This document shows, piece after piece, positions 16,062 through 23,916 of a stretch of DNA of 40,524 bases. The DNA comes from an uncultured Alteromonadales bacterium (GTDB taxonomy: Bacteria > Pseudomonadota > Gammaproteobacteria > Pseudomonadales > Cellvibrionaceae): NCBI GenBank assembly GCA_937864365.1, contig CALMJT010000107.1, positions 1 through 40,524 of the forward strand, given 5' to 3'. Within the stretch, counting starts at the first letter, position 1. Each line of letters opens with the position of its first letter. The notes under the pieces were generated by a model that ran no database searches, was not told where the DNA came from, and saw nothing but the letters and a program-made list of their open reading frames with translations. The translations under genes were made by a program, and so were the position numbers.

Positions 16062-16727
16062 CTATTCTACGAGCGTGACAGAAACCTCACCAATATCGGC
16101 CGTCATTTTAGAATCACAACTGCCCGAACCAGACCACTTACTGGAAGAACCCACCAAGGATTTACGCGATTCACGAATTTTGCTATCGATCACAGTCAAG
16201 TTGGTTTCACCAACGTCGGACTTAAGCGAGATATCACTGATAATATCTTTTTTGGCCTCAACAGAAAGTTTGCCAATATCAACATGTGCGTTAATGCAAG
16301 CGTCGATATTTTTAACATCAATATCACCCACATTGACTTTTAAATCGAGTTCTTTATTTTTTGGCACTTCAAGTAAAATATGAACATTTACATTGTTGTA
16401 AGTTGTTTTACCGCTAGGATCTAAATGCAGTGTTATTTGATGATTATTTTGGTCAACACGCCAAGCCAGTTTTTCACGTAGACGCTCGCATTTAGCGTTA
16501 ACCTTTTTACAGCTCAACTCGATTTTCGCATTAATGGTATCGCTGTCGGTGCCAATAATTTCGATTTCACCAACGGCTACATTAATCTGAACACTCTCGG
16601 CATCGCCGGTATCAAAACTGTCTAATTTTTCCGATGTATAGGGAAATCTCTGCCCCTCATCGGCGTTCACAGACACGCAAGCATGTAAAAAACCCAGTGC
16701 CAAAATGCTGAAAATTAATTTATACAT
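16062..16727 (-). CDS. Exported DUF4097-like (adhesin-fold) protein
   Basis: A 221-residue exported protein. The signal 'MYKLIFSILALGFLHACVSVNA' could be cleaved as a lipoprotein (LHAC) or after VNA. The rest is a regular series of short beta strands with repeated 'V-G-I/V-D/E' turns ('NVAVGEIEIIG', 'LKVNVGDIDVKN', 'ADIGEVSVTLV'), which fits the DUF4097 right-handed beta fold. Four cysteines in the mature part suggest disulfides and a periplasmic or surface place. No partner gene is adjacent. I chose the ATG at 16727 with GGTAAC before it; a TTG five codons upstream is possible. Confidence 0.7.
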   Translation of the reverse strand: MYKLIFSILALGFLHACVSVNADEGQRFPYTSEKLDSFDTGDAESVQINVAVGEIEIIGTDSDTINAKIELSCKKVNAKCERLREKLAWRVDQNNHQITLHLDPSGKTTYNNVNVHILLEVPKNKELDLKVNVGDIDVKNIDACINAHVDIGKLSVEAKKDIISDISLKSDVGETNLTVIDSKIRESRKSLVGSSSKWSGSGSCDSKMTADIGEVSVTLVE

Positions 16728-16875
16728 AGTCGTTACCAACAAGATTGTTTGTCAATTTCGAATATAGACGAAACCTCATTCGAATTGGTTTATTTTAATG
16801 ACCATAATAAGTGAGGTTGTTCGATGCTAACTCGTTGACAGACGTGTTACTTAAAATAAGCGATAAGGGTTTACT

Positions 16876-18171
16876 ATGCTAAAAACGATAACAACTCTCG
16901 GCCTGTGCTCAGCGCTTTTCATAGCCAATGCTTCTTATGCAGACAAAACGGCGATCTATGCGGGAACCTTACTTTCTATTCCCGGTAAAACACCACTCAC
17001 CGAACAAACCGTTATTATCGAAGATGGAAAAATTTCCGCCATCGAATCGGGTTATATTAAAAGCGATGACTTCGATCATATCATTGATTTAACAGACAGT
17101 TTTGTAATGCCAGGCCTAATGGATATGCACGTGCATCTGCAAGGCGAGCTCGGCCCAGAGAACGACTCCGAAGCGCTAAAGATGTCGGATGAGCTTATGG
17201 CCATGCGCTCCACTCATTTTGCCTTTAAAACATTATTGGCCGGATTTACCACCGTTCGCGATGTTGGTTCTAACCCACAATACATGTACGCGCTGCGCGA
17301 CGCGATTAACAAAGGCTGGGTTGATGGCCCGCGAATTATCGCCGCAGGTGGCGTTGGCATTACCGGCGGTCACACCGATGTCAGTGGTATGAAACACGAA
17401 CTTCTGGATTTTTACACCACCAAGCAAATTTGCGACGGCCCTTACGACTGTCGTCGCGCTGCTAGATCAGCGATCAAATTTGGTGGCGACCTCATTAAAG
17501 TAGCGTCCACCGGTGGCGTGCTTACCGATCGGGCCACAGGTACCGGCCAGCAAATGCACAATGACGAACTCAAAGAAGTTGTCGAAGCGGCGAAATCTAT
17601 GGGTAAAAAGGTTGCTGCCCATGCTCACCAAGAAGATGGCATTATTGCGGCATTAGAAGCCGGTGTTGCCAGTATCGAACATGGTTCTTACACAGGCCCT
17701 AAAGCCATTAAACTTTTTAAACAAACCGGTGCTTACCTAGTGCCAACCTTACTGGCCGGAGACACGGTAAAACATTTGGCCGAAAACTCTGAATTTATGA
17801 GTCCGGCCATCAAAGAAAAAGCCATTCGGGTCGGTGGCGATATGCAATCTAATTTTGCTAAAGCTCATAAGGCTGGAGTAAAAGTCGCCTTTGGTACCGA
17901 CAGCGGCGTATCAAGACACGGTATAAACGCACAAGAAGCGGTATTAATGCATCAAGCCGGTATGTCACCGATGGACATTTTGGTTTCTGCTACAGTAAAT
18001 GCCGCAGACTTAATTGATATGAGTAATTCGATTGGAACCTTAGAAGTTGGCAAAGCCGCCGATATCATCGCCACGCAAGGATCGCCTCTTGAAAACATCG
18101 AAGAACTTTTGGATGTTGATTTTGTGATGAAATCTGGAAAGGTCTTTAAAAGCGTCGCGCAAGAAATTTGA
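16876..18171 (+). CDS. Exported amidohydrolase, prolidase-like
   Basis: A 431-residue metal-dependent hydrolase with a signal peptide ending 'NASYAD'. Metal ligands of the amidohydrolase superfamily are all present: His85 and His87 ('MDMHVHL'), the carboxylated Lys208 ('DLIKVASTGG'), His249 ('AAHAHQ'), His269 ('IEHGS') and Asp342 ('FGTDSG'). 'VMPGLMDMHVHL' and 'VGKAADIIA' match the imidazolonepropionase/Xaa-Pro or Xaa-Arg dipeptidase group, whose exported members cleave C-terminal dipeptides. The exact substrate is unknown. It is convergent with the lactonase-like gene, and a shared terminator lies between them. Confidence 0.88.
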   Translation: MLKTITTLGLCSALFIANASYADKTAIYAGTLLSIPGKTPLTEQTVIIEDGKISAIESGYIKSDDFDHIIDLTDSFVMPGLMDMHVHLQGELGPENDSEALKMSDELMAMRSTHFAFKTLLAGFTTVRDVGSNPQYMYALRDAINKGWVDGPRIIAAGGVGITGGHTDVSGMKHELLDFYTTKQICDGPYDCRRAARSAIKFGGDLIKVASTGGVLTDRATGTGQQMHNDELKEVVEAAKSMGKKVAAHAHQEDGIIAALEAGVASIEHGSYTGPKAIKLFKQTGAYLVPTLLAGDTVKHLAENSEFMSPAIKEKAIRVGGDMQSNFAKAHKAGVKVAFGTDSGVSRHGINAQEAVLMHQAGMSPMDILVSATVNAADLIDMSNSIGTLEVGKAADIIATQGSPLENIEELLDVDFVMKSGKVFKSVAQEI

Positions 18172-18235
18172 GTGCAGTTAATAAGCTGAGCAATAATTCT
18201 GTTTATGGTACTCTCACTCATGAAGCGATAAACAT

Positions 18236-18262
18236 AAAAAAGGCTCCCATGGAGCCTTTTTT
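18236..18262. terminator. Bidirectional Rho-independent terminator
   Basis: AAAAAAGGCTCC pairs with GGAGCCTTTTTT around the loop CAT. It ends the amidohydrolase gene (plus) and the MBL gene (minus). Confidence 0.93.
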
Positions 18263-18273
18263 GTTGCTTAGCA

Positions 18274-19230
18274 TTAATGAATTGAATCTGGAGCATGAGG
18301 TACGTGCTCGTTACGCTCATGATCGTGCTGAATTAAAATTTTCGCGCCCGATACCTTTGCCAAGGCATCAACTAAACGAATGCTTGCACGAGTTTGTTCC
18401 ATATCGAAATTAAAACCGGGCACACGTTCGTTAGTGTAGTTAGAGGTAAAGTGCCACAAATCACCCGATAAAATAATTGGACCAGACTCTAAATTAACAA
18501 ACAAAATTTGATGACCCGGTGTATGACCTGGTGCCGGAATAATTACCGCAGAACCATCACCAAATACATCGTGATAACCGTTTAATTTTACCACTTTATT
18601 TTGATCTAGCTTATCGTAGGTTTTTGGATTGAAATTTAATTTTGGAGCCAATTCACCAAAAGCCGCGTTGTATTCCACCTCTTGAATAAACCAAGTCGCG
18701 TTGGTAAACACATTGGCATTGCCGGTGTGGTCGGCATGCATGTGTGATAACCCCAAATATTTAACGTCTGTAGGCTCAACACCATATTCTTTTAACAATA
18801 CTGGGAAAGGGGTATCTAAAAATAAATTGATTTTACCACCAGCAATAGAAAGACCATCTTTCATGTTCGCTACCGGCGCCGGGATTCCCGTGTCCCATAC
18901 CATGTAGTCATCGCCGTGTTTTAGAAGATAACAGCTTGCCACCATTTTATGGGCAACATTAACATCAACACCCGGTGACCAGTGTGAACGATCCGGCGAT
19001 TGTACTTTGCCGCACTCAAACACCGTCAAACTTGAAACCGCTGCGTTTTTATCACCACGCGCCGCAAACTCTTTGTATACCTTGGCATTGGCGATGCCTT
19101 GATCAACAAACTCTGCTTCGGTTATTGTACTTTCAGCCATTGCAGTAAAAGACACAATTCCCAATGAAAGAACCAACGCCGATTTATTTTTTATAGCGTC
19201 ATATAAACGATTGAACATATTTCTCACCAT
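18274..19230 (-). CDS. Exported MBL-fold hydrolase, AHL-lactonase-like
   Basis: A 318-residue metallo-beta-lactamase-fold enzyme with a signal peptide ending 'FTAMAES'. The zinc motif HMHADH is at 163-168, followed by His236 ('APGHTPGH'), Asp257 ('LSGDLWH') and His302/304 ('IQHDHE'). 'DTGIPAP', 'VKYLGLSHMHADHTGN' and the Asp bridging residue match the N-acyl homoserine lactonase branch. An exported form would act on lactones in the periplasm; activity on quorum signals is inferred from family only. ATG codons at 19230 and 19218 are both possible, and the second has GGTGAG before it. A palindromic operator-like site lies about 75 bp upstream. Confidence 0.85.
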   Translation of the reverse strand: MVRNMFNRLYDAIKNKSALVLSLGIVSFTAMAESTITEAEFVDQGIANAKVYKEFAARGDKNAAVSSLTVFECGKVQSPDRSHWSPGVDVNVAHKMVASCYLLKHGDDYMVWDTGIPAPVANMKDGLSIAGGKINLFLDTPFPVLLKEYGVEPTDVKYLGLSHMHADHTGNANVFTNATWFIQEVEYNAAFGELAPKLNFNPKTYDKLDQNKVVKLNGYHDVFGDGSAVIIPAPGHTPGHQILFVNLESGPIILSGDLWHFTSNYTNERVPGFNFDMEQTRASIRLVDALAKVSGAKILIQHDHERNEHVPHAPDSIH

Positions 19231-19304
19231 AGAGCTTGTTATTTTGTTTTAAAAAAATAAATTCTTTATTCCACTTACAATCAATAATGCTCATGTAAGC
19301 TAGA

Positions 19305-19323
19305 ACTGGTATACAATATCAGT
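19305..19323. promoter_or_regulatory. Palindromic operator-like site upstream of the MBL gene
   Basis: ACTGGTAT-ACA-ATATCAGT has two 8-bp half-sites with seven of eight positions matching, 75 bp before the lactonase-like gene. Shape and size fit a TetR/MarR-type operator. No regulator gene is adjacent. Confidence 0.4.
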
Positions 19324-19474
19324 TGTTGACGCTTTTCAAATCACGCAAAAATAACATCACGGCTTTTTATCAACGAACAAACATTAAATGACATGGTATT
19401 TGTCATAAATTATTCATCCGTCAAAATTCACAACACCGATGCTTCGGTTGTTTTAACAGCAGCTATTACACACA

Positions 19475-19504
19475 AATAAAAAAATGGCAGCACTAAGTGC
19501 TGCC
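19475..19504 (-). terminator. Rho-independent terminator, minus strand
   Basis: GGCAGCAC pairs with GTGCTGCC around the loop TAA. On the minus strand it is followed by ATTTTTTTATT. It probably ends the dehalogenase-like gene about 330 bp upstream on that strand. The rest of 19231-19830 holds no gene that I can see. Confidence 0.75.
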
Positions 19505-19591
19505 TAGGGCTTGTGGTAGTTAAAACTCTTACATACAAAAAAGACTCGTAAACGTTACAGAGTCTAAAGAATAGCGGTTAAACAAGAGGCA

Positions 19592-19647
19592 ATCACAACA
19601 TTGAAAACACAACATTGAAAACACAACATTGAAAACACAACATTGAA
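19592..19647. repeat. Tandem repeat, four perfect 14-bp units
   Basis: CACAACATTGAAAA occurs four times head to tail without mismatch. It lies in non-coding DNA downstream of the dehalogenase-like gene. Perfect identity suggests recent slippage. Confidence 0.97.
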
Positions 19648-19830
19648 AAATAGTATGGCAGTTAATTTAACGTGCATCACTTAATCAAGTTACTATCCAG
19701 CACCGCCATAGATTAGTTATTTTATCTATATCAGTGCAAAATACGTAAAATATTTCGATAGTATACGAATATCAGCCTTTTTCGACGCCTTAATTTAAAA
19801 AGAAAGAATCGAAATAAATATACTTAAAAA

Positions 19831-20712
19831 TTATTGAATATTTCTAGCTGATAAGAAGGCAGCAATTTTTTCACAAACAAAATTATGGTGATCTTCTAGC
19901 GCAAAATGACCAGAATCTAACAGGTTAATCTCCAAATCTTGCGCGTCCTGCTCAAACGCATGCGCGCCGGCTTCAGGGAAGAATGCATCATTTTTACCCC
20001 AAACCACTAAAACAGGCACTTTGCTATCGCGAAGGTATTCATGCCACACAGGGTAGAGAGCAACGTTATTTTGGTAATCTAAAAATAAATCCAAGTTCAA
20101 GCGATGCAACTCGGGACGCTGTATACATGCAAAATCGAGCATCCAGTTATCAGGGCAAATGCTTTCAGGGTTTTGTACGCCGTGAACATATTGCCACTTT
20201 AAACCGTCAAGTGAGAAAATATTATCGATAATCATATTTTCAATTTCTTCGGTTTGAGTTTGCCAATACTGAATAATTGGTGCAAATGTATCTGTGTTTA
20301 CACCTTCCATGTAGGCATTACCGTTTTGCGTAATAATCGCTTGTACACGCTCCGGATGCTTAGTCGCAATTCTAAAACCAACAGGCGAACCATAGTCTTG
20401 CATCATAATGGAAAATTTGAAAATTTCTTTTTGCTCAAGAAATTGATCAACGACGTCTGCTAGCTTATCGAAAGTGTATTTAAACGCACCTGGGCTAGGA
20501 CAACTGCTGTTACCAAAGCCGGGATAATCCGGGGCGATTACATGATATTTATCCGCTAGACCATTGATGACGTTTCGATACATAAACGAAGACGTTGGAA
20601 AGCCGTGTAACAAGACAATCGTTGGATTGGCGCGATCGCCAGCTTCGCGATAAAAAATCTCCAAATCACCAACCTTTTCGGTACCGTATACAACTGTAGG
20701 CAGAGTCGCCAT
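19831..20712 (-). CDS. Alpha/beta hydrolase, haloalkane dehalogenase/epoxide hydrolase-like
   Basis: A 293-residue cytosolic alpha/beta hydrolase. The oxyanion motif HGFP is at 36-39, the nucleophile is Asp106 in 'MMQDYGSPVGF', the acid is probably Asp242 in 'WGKNDAFFP', and the base is His269 in 'DSGHFALEDH'. An Asp nucleophile places it with haloalkane dehalogenases and epoxide hydrolases. The Trp that usually follows the nucleophile (DW) and holds the halide is Tyr here, so dehalogenase activity is uncertain. I chose the ATG at 20712 because GGAG lies 8 bp upstream; an upstream in-frame start lacks this. Confidence 0.85.
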   Translation of the reverse strand: MATLPTVVYGTEKVGDLEIFYREAGDRANPTIVLLHGFPTSSFMYRNVINGLADKYHVIAPDYPGFGNSSCPSPGAFKYTFDKLADVVDQFLEQKEIFKFSIMMQDYGSPVGFRIATKHPERVQAIITQNGNAYMEGVNTDTFAPIIQYWQTQTEEIENMIIDNIFSLDGLKWQYVHGVQNPESICPDNWMLDFACIQRPELHRLNLDLFLDYQNNVALYPVWHEYLRDSKVPVLVVWGKNDAFFPEAGAHAFEQDAQDLEINLLDSGHFALEDHHNFVCEKIAAFLSARNIQ

Positions 20713-21063
20713 GATAATTCTCCACATTAATTATTATGATGAGCGTAGATGGGCCGTAATCTATGAATACGAAATTATCAGGCCTCATGAAGCTGCTCTT
20801 GGGTATTCACAAACGATAGGAAACACCCCAAGTAACCCTTGTTTGTATTTATAGAAGGTTACTACTGCCGTAAAAGATTCGCAAAGAGAATTTTCATCCA
20901 GTGATATAAAATTATAAGAACGTGCGTAATTAATTATAAATCTAAATAAAAAAAGATCTTTTCAGCATATATTTGTGATGTCCATCAACAAAACCTGCTC
21001 CGTTGCACAAAATGCAATTTTTAATTTTCATCTCCAAATGACGTAATCGCATTTAACAGGTTA
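20713..21063. other. Intergenic region upstream of the dehalogenase-like gene
   Basis: AT-rich non-coding DNA. It presumably holds the promoter of the dehalogenase-like gene on the minus strand. No gene or clear signal is seen. Confidence 0.3.
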
Positions 21064-21198
21064 TTAAATTGCTTCTGCATTACCCAAAGAAGCTCCATTC
21101 TGAACAGAAGCTTCTCGATAGGCATTCACAAAAAACTTACCAGCAATATCACAGCAACTGTGTTTTGAAACCAAACAGGCGTGAGAACTTTTTAAGTT
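21064..21198 (-). pseudogene. Possible gene remnant, Cys-containing tail (44 codons)
   Basis: A minus-strand frame between two stops with protein-like composition and no ATG: LKSSHACLVSKHSCCDI, then AGKFFVNAYREASVQNG and ASLGNAEAI before TAA. TTG in 'ACLVSK' could start it. No ribosome binding site is seen. It is either the end of a lost gene or a small unannotated one. I do not recognise it. Confidence 0.3.
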
Positions 21199-21231
21199 CT
21201 AGAGAGGTTTTTTTGTTAGGGAATCGAGAGA

Positions 21232-21273
21232 GAAACCTCTGATTAAACCTTAGTGGCGATAATCAGAGGTTTT
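21232..21273 (+). repeat. Mini hairpin repeat copy 8 (42 bp)
   Basis: GAAACCTCTGATTAA...ATAATCAGAGGTTTT, exactly 42 bp, with TAGA on the right side (21274-21277). A second short hairpin (AGAACTTTTTAAGTTCT) lies about 35 bp before it. Confidence 0.85.
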
Positions 21274-21382
21274 TAGAATTTTATAGGCGACAGTATTAGC
21301 ATCCTAAAATGCTAATACCAATAAGGGTTTGGGTTATTACTTTTAACGTTTAAAAAAATTTAATACTGCCAATCCGATTAAA

Positions 21383-21817
21383 CTAATGATGTTTACTAAC
21401 AACATAGTGATTCTTGTATATAGCTGCCAAGGCACCCGTTGTCATCGCAAATAATATAGCGATGTTGTGCGCTAAAGGGTAACTAGGCTCATAGCCTAAA
21501 AATAACGTAAAACAAGAAAATAACAAAGGAAGACTTACATAATAAATAGCATAACGACCAGAAAACTTAATCAAAAGACTGGTAAGGCAGAAAAAGCTCA
21601 CTAATGAGGTCAAAATTGTGGGAAGAAGATAAATCTGCGGTTCATTGGGATTGGAAACCGTTCCAGTAAGAGAAAAATGCACCCAAGATTCAACAAATAA
21701 ACCACCTACAATCGAAAAAACCAAAGCTATAAATCCGCCGAATAAAGTCACTATTACCGATTTTTTGTGATCAATATCAATCACAGTGTTATTCAACAGG
21801 CTGTTATTATTATTCAT
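21383..21817 (-). CDS. Small membrane protein, unknown
   Basis: A 144-residue protein with about four hydrophobic helices (roughly 20-45, 62-85, 90-110 and 115-135). The N-terminus is polar and asparagine-rich (MNNNNSLLNN). GAGGG five bases before the ATG at 21817 fixes the start. No family was recognised. It follows the 71-residue membrane protein by 20 bp and the two probably form one operon. Confidence 0.65.
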   Translation of the reverse strand: MNNNNSLLNNTVIDIDHKKSVIVTLFGGFIALVFSIVGGLFVESWVHFSLTGTVSNPNEPQIYLLPTILTSLVSFFCLTSLLIKFSGRYAIYYVSLPLLFSCFTLFLGYEPSYPLAHNIAILFAMTTGALAAIYKNHYVVSKHH

Positions 21818-21837
21818 TTTAACCCTCTCAAACGTGG

Positions 21838-22053
21838 TCACTTTATAGTTATTCCAATGATTGTTAACACAACCAAAGTACTGACACTCGAATAAGAAAT
21901 CATAAACTCGATAACGTTTTCAAATAAGTATTGCAAAGAATCCGAGTTGCCTAATTGTGTAAATATAGACCATAAAATTCCAATAACAAAAAGAAATACA
22001 CAAACTGTCTTTAATTTAGTTTTGTTTAGACAGATACCCAAACATGCGAACAA
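21838..22053 (-). CDS. Small membrane protein, unknown
   Basis: A 71-residue protein with two predicted helices (about 14-31 and 52-70) separated by a polar loop 'TQLGNSDSLQYLFENV'. No ATG is in frame; the start would be TTG at 22053 or just after it, and no strong ribosome binding site is visible. It may be a true small gene or the remaining end of a larger one. It lies directly upstream of the 144-residue membrane protein. Confidence 0.45.
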   Translation of the reverse strand: MFACLGICLNKTKLKTVCVFLFVIGILWSIFTQLGNSDSLQYLFENVIEFMISYSSVSTLVVLTIIGITIK

Positions 22054-22190
22054 AAGTTGCTAAGAAAGCATTCGTGCAACAACAATAAAACCGCAAGATA
22101 CAAAAGTAGGCTTCATCAAATGCATAGATGGCGCGCTCTGCTTGCTGGGCTTGTGAACATCAATATTGTAAAGGCCGCAAAAATAGCAAC

Positions 22191-22228
22191 TACAAACCCT
22201 AAATAGTTAGCTATTTTTAGGGTTTGTA
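22191..22228. other. Long hairpin in a 580-bp gene-poor stretch
   Basis: TACAAACCCTAAATAG pairs with CTATTTTTAGGGTTTGTA around a TTAG loop, with a two-base bulge. No T-run follows on either strand. The rest of 22054-22587 holds no sure gene. A 28-codon minus-strand fragment at 22338-22424 (ILLGVLLNGFAFTIATAAT...) reads like protein but has no start. Confidence 0.5.
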
Positions 22229-22587
22229 TCTTTCATTGTTAACAGGTGAAAGACAATAACTATTTTTCATGCCAATAATTTTTATTCCAGAACTTTTGGT
22301 GAATTTCTTTAGCAATCGCGAACGCTTACGAAAATATCTATTCAACAATTAACTTGCCGTCCAATGTAGCCGCGGTGGCAATTGTGAAAGCAAAACCATT
22401 CAGCAGAACGCCTAATAATATTGCCTAGAAAGAATGTTGAAGAATATGAAAAGAGTAGTTTTTAACGTTGATCATTATCGTTTTTTACGCATCGGAACAC
22501 CAACGCAAATGGCACAACGTTAATTAACGCGTGATAAAAACGGTTTCATTAACTGCAATTTTGTTCGTTTTCTAAGAAACTTCGTTT

Positions 22588-22629
22588 AAAGCCTCTGATT
22601 CACTCATCCATGATTTAATCAGAGGTTCC
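22588..22629 (-). repeat. Mini hairpin repeat copy 9 (42 bp)
   Basis: GCCTCTGATT...TTAATCAGAGGTTCC; the centre CACTCATCCATGA shows the reverse orientation. It ends 5 bp from the stop of the SUMF1-family gene, so it lies in the 3' end of that mRNA. Confidence 0.82.
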
Positions 22630-22634
22630 TGTGT

Positions 22635-23444
22635 TTATAAATCGTAGGCGCAGCGAAAACCAATAGAACCGTACACAGTTTTGCCACTGTCGGGTAGTTT
22701 TACGTTGCGAAACGAGCTGCGCAGGTTATTTTTATTTTCATCCCAAGAGCCACCACGTACGACTTTGCGGGCACCATTTGCCGGTGCTTGTAAATCACCC
22801 TCGGCGTAGATGCTTAAGCCATTTGCGGTATACCAATTCATGGTCCATTCACCGGCATTGCCGTGCATATCATAAAGGCCGTAGCCGTTCGCAGGCTTTG
22901 AACCTACCGGCCAGGTGCGATCTTCGCCACAGCCGTCGGGTTCGTTAGCAATAGATCCTTGAGTTACACCGTCGTCAACAATGGCGTTTGCACAAGAGAC
23001 TTCTTGCCCCCAAGGGTAACGTGTTTTACTGGTTGCTCTAGCGGCTTTTTCCCATTCGGCCTCATAGGGTAAGCGGCCATTTTTTGACTGACAATAAGTC
23101 AATGCTTGCTGCCAATCAACACAGTTCACCGGATGATTGTCTCGTCCCGGAGCCCCTAAATTACAGTATTTGTTTCGATCATGGTCTTTGGGGCGATCAC
23201 ACTTACCCTCATCAATACAGCCTTGATATTGCGCGACGGTAACTTCGTACTGGTCAATATAAAAGCTCGGTACCTCAACACGCACACCACCCGCTTCACC
23301 TTCGTCTTGCTCACAATGGGTGTCGTTTATTGAACACCCCATTTGAAACGCACCGGCCTTAATAAGCACACGCTCTTGGGCTTGCGCCACGGCAGAGGCC
23401 ATCGCAATTACCAAAATTCCCGCTTTTTTATTTAACGATTGCAT
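22635..23444 (-). CDS. Exported SUMF1-fold (FGE-like) protein
   Basis: A 269-residue protein with a signal peptide ending 'AVAQAQE'. It then shows the formylglycine-generating-enzyme fold: 'GAFQMGCS', 'PSFYIDQYEVTVAQYQGC', 'HPVNCVDWQQALTYCQ', 'GRLPYEAEWEKAAR', 'GLYDMHGNAGEWT', 'VVRGGSW' and 'GSIGFRC'. The cysteine pair that does the oxidation in true FGE lies shortly after RGGSW; here that stretch is 'DENKNNLRSSFRN' without cysteine. A sulfatase-activating role is therefore unlikely, and it is probably a periplasmic binding or structural member. Several other cysteines may form disulfides. The ribosome binding site is weak. Confidence 0.86.
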   Translation of the reverse strand: MQSLNKKAGILVIAMASAVAQAQERVLIKAGAFQMGCSINDTHCEQDEGEAGGVRVEVPSFYIDQYEVTVAQYQGCIDEGKCDRPKDHDRNKYCNLGAPGRDNHPVNCVDWQQALTYCQSKNGRLPYEAEWEKAARATSKTRYPWGQEVSCANAIVDDGVTQGSIANEPDGCGEDRTWPVGSKPANGYGLYDMHGNAGEWTMNWYTANGLSIYAEGDLQAPANGARKVVRGGSWDENKNNLRSSFRNVKLPDSGKTVYGSIGFRCAYDL

Positions 23445-23695
23445 AACTATTCACTCACACAGTGCGCTGTTAATAAAGCATACAGCTAACACGCTACATT
23501 ATTAAAATTGTCATTAAAAAACCGATATTTAATATTTTAACAAGTGCGTTCAAAAAGAAATGCATCGGCAATCTCAGTACAAATGTTCAAAATATGGTTG
23601 ATTACGGAATGTATGTAAACGGAACAGCTTGAGTTTAGGTCTGATGAACCAGCATTGGCCGATTTTAAGATCCGCACCGCTTCGATTAAACTAAC
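23445..23695. other. Divergent intergenic region, no gene seen
   Basis: The region between the SUMF1-family gene and hairpin repeat copy 10. It should hold the SUMF1-gene promoter, but no clear promoter pair was recognised. Confidence 0.3.
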
Positions 23696-23845
23696 GGAAC
23701 TTCAGATTATTCAGGGGTTTTCAGCAACATAGGATGAGTCGCCAATTTCAAGAACGGTAATTGATTGAAACCGTGAAGAAATTGGAAAGCGTATGTTCAA
23801 TTTCTGTTCTTTCAATTAAATCATGGAGCAGTAAATCAAAGTAAC
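23696..23845 (+). repeat. Hairpin repeat copy 10 (full length, degenerate)
   Basis: 150 bp, strongly conserved in the middle (GTCGCCAATTTCAAGAACGG, then GAAGAAATTGGAAAGCG and TTCAATTTCTGTTCT). Both ends are decayed, and the terminal hairpins no longer pair well. It lies upstream of the DUF2799 gene, one of the few copies at a 5' end. Confidence 0.85.
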
Positions 23846-23916
23846 TGTAGAAAGCTCTGATGAATTCGGAGCGCATTAAATAGACGGAACACATAACTCA
23901 AACAATAAGGTCATTC

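Noticed and set aside
19592-19647. Reading the 14-bp tandem units as a replication-origin iteron array
   Set aside because: Only four short units, no DnaA boxes or replication gene nearby, and the site lies at gene 3' ends on a chromosome-like region.
22635-23444. Calling the SUMF1-fold gene a formylglycine-generating enzyme
   Set aside because: The oxidising Cys pair is not at the expected place after RGGSW and no sulfatase is adjacent.
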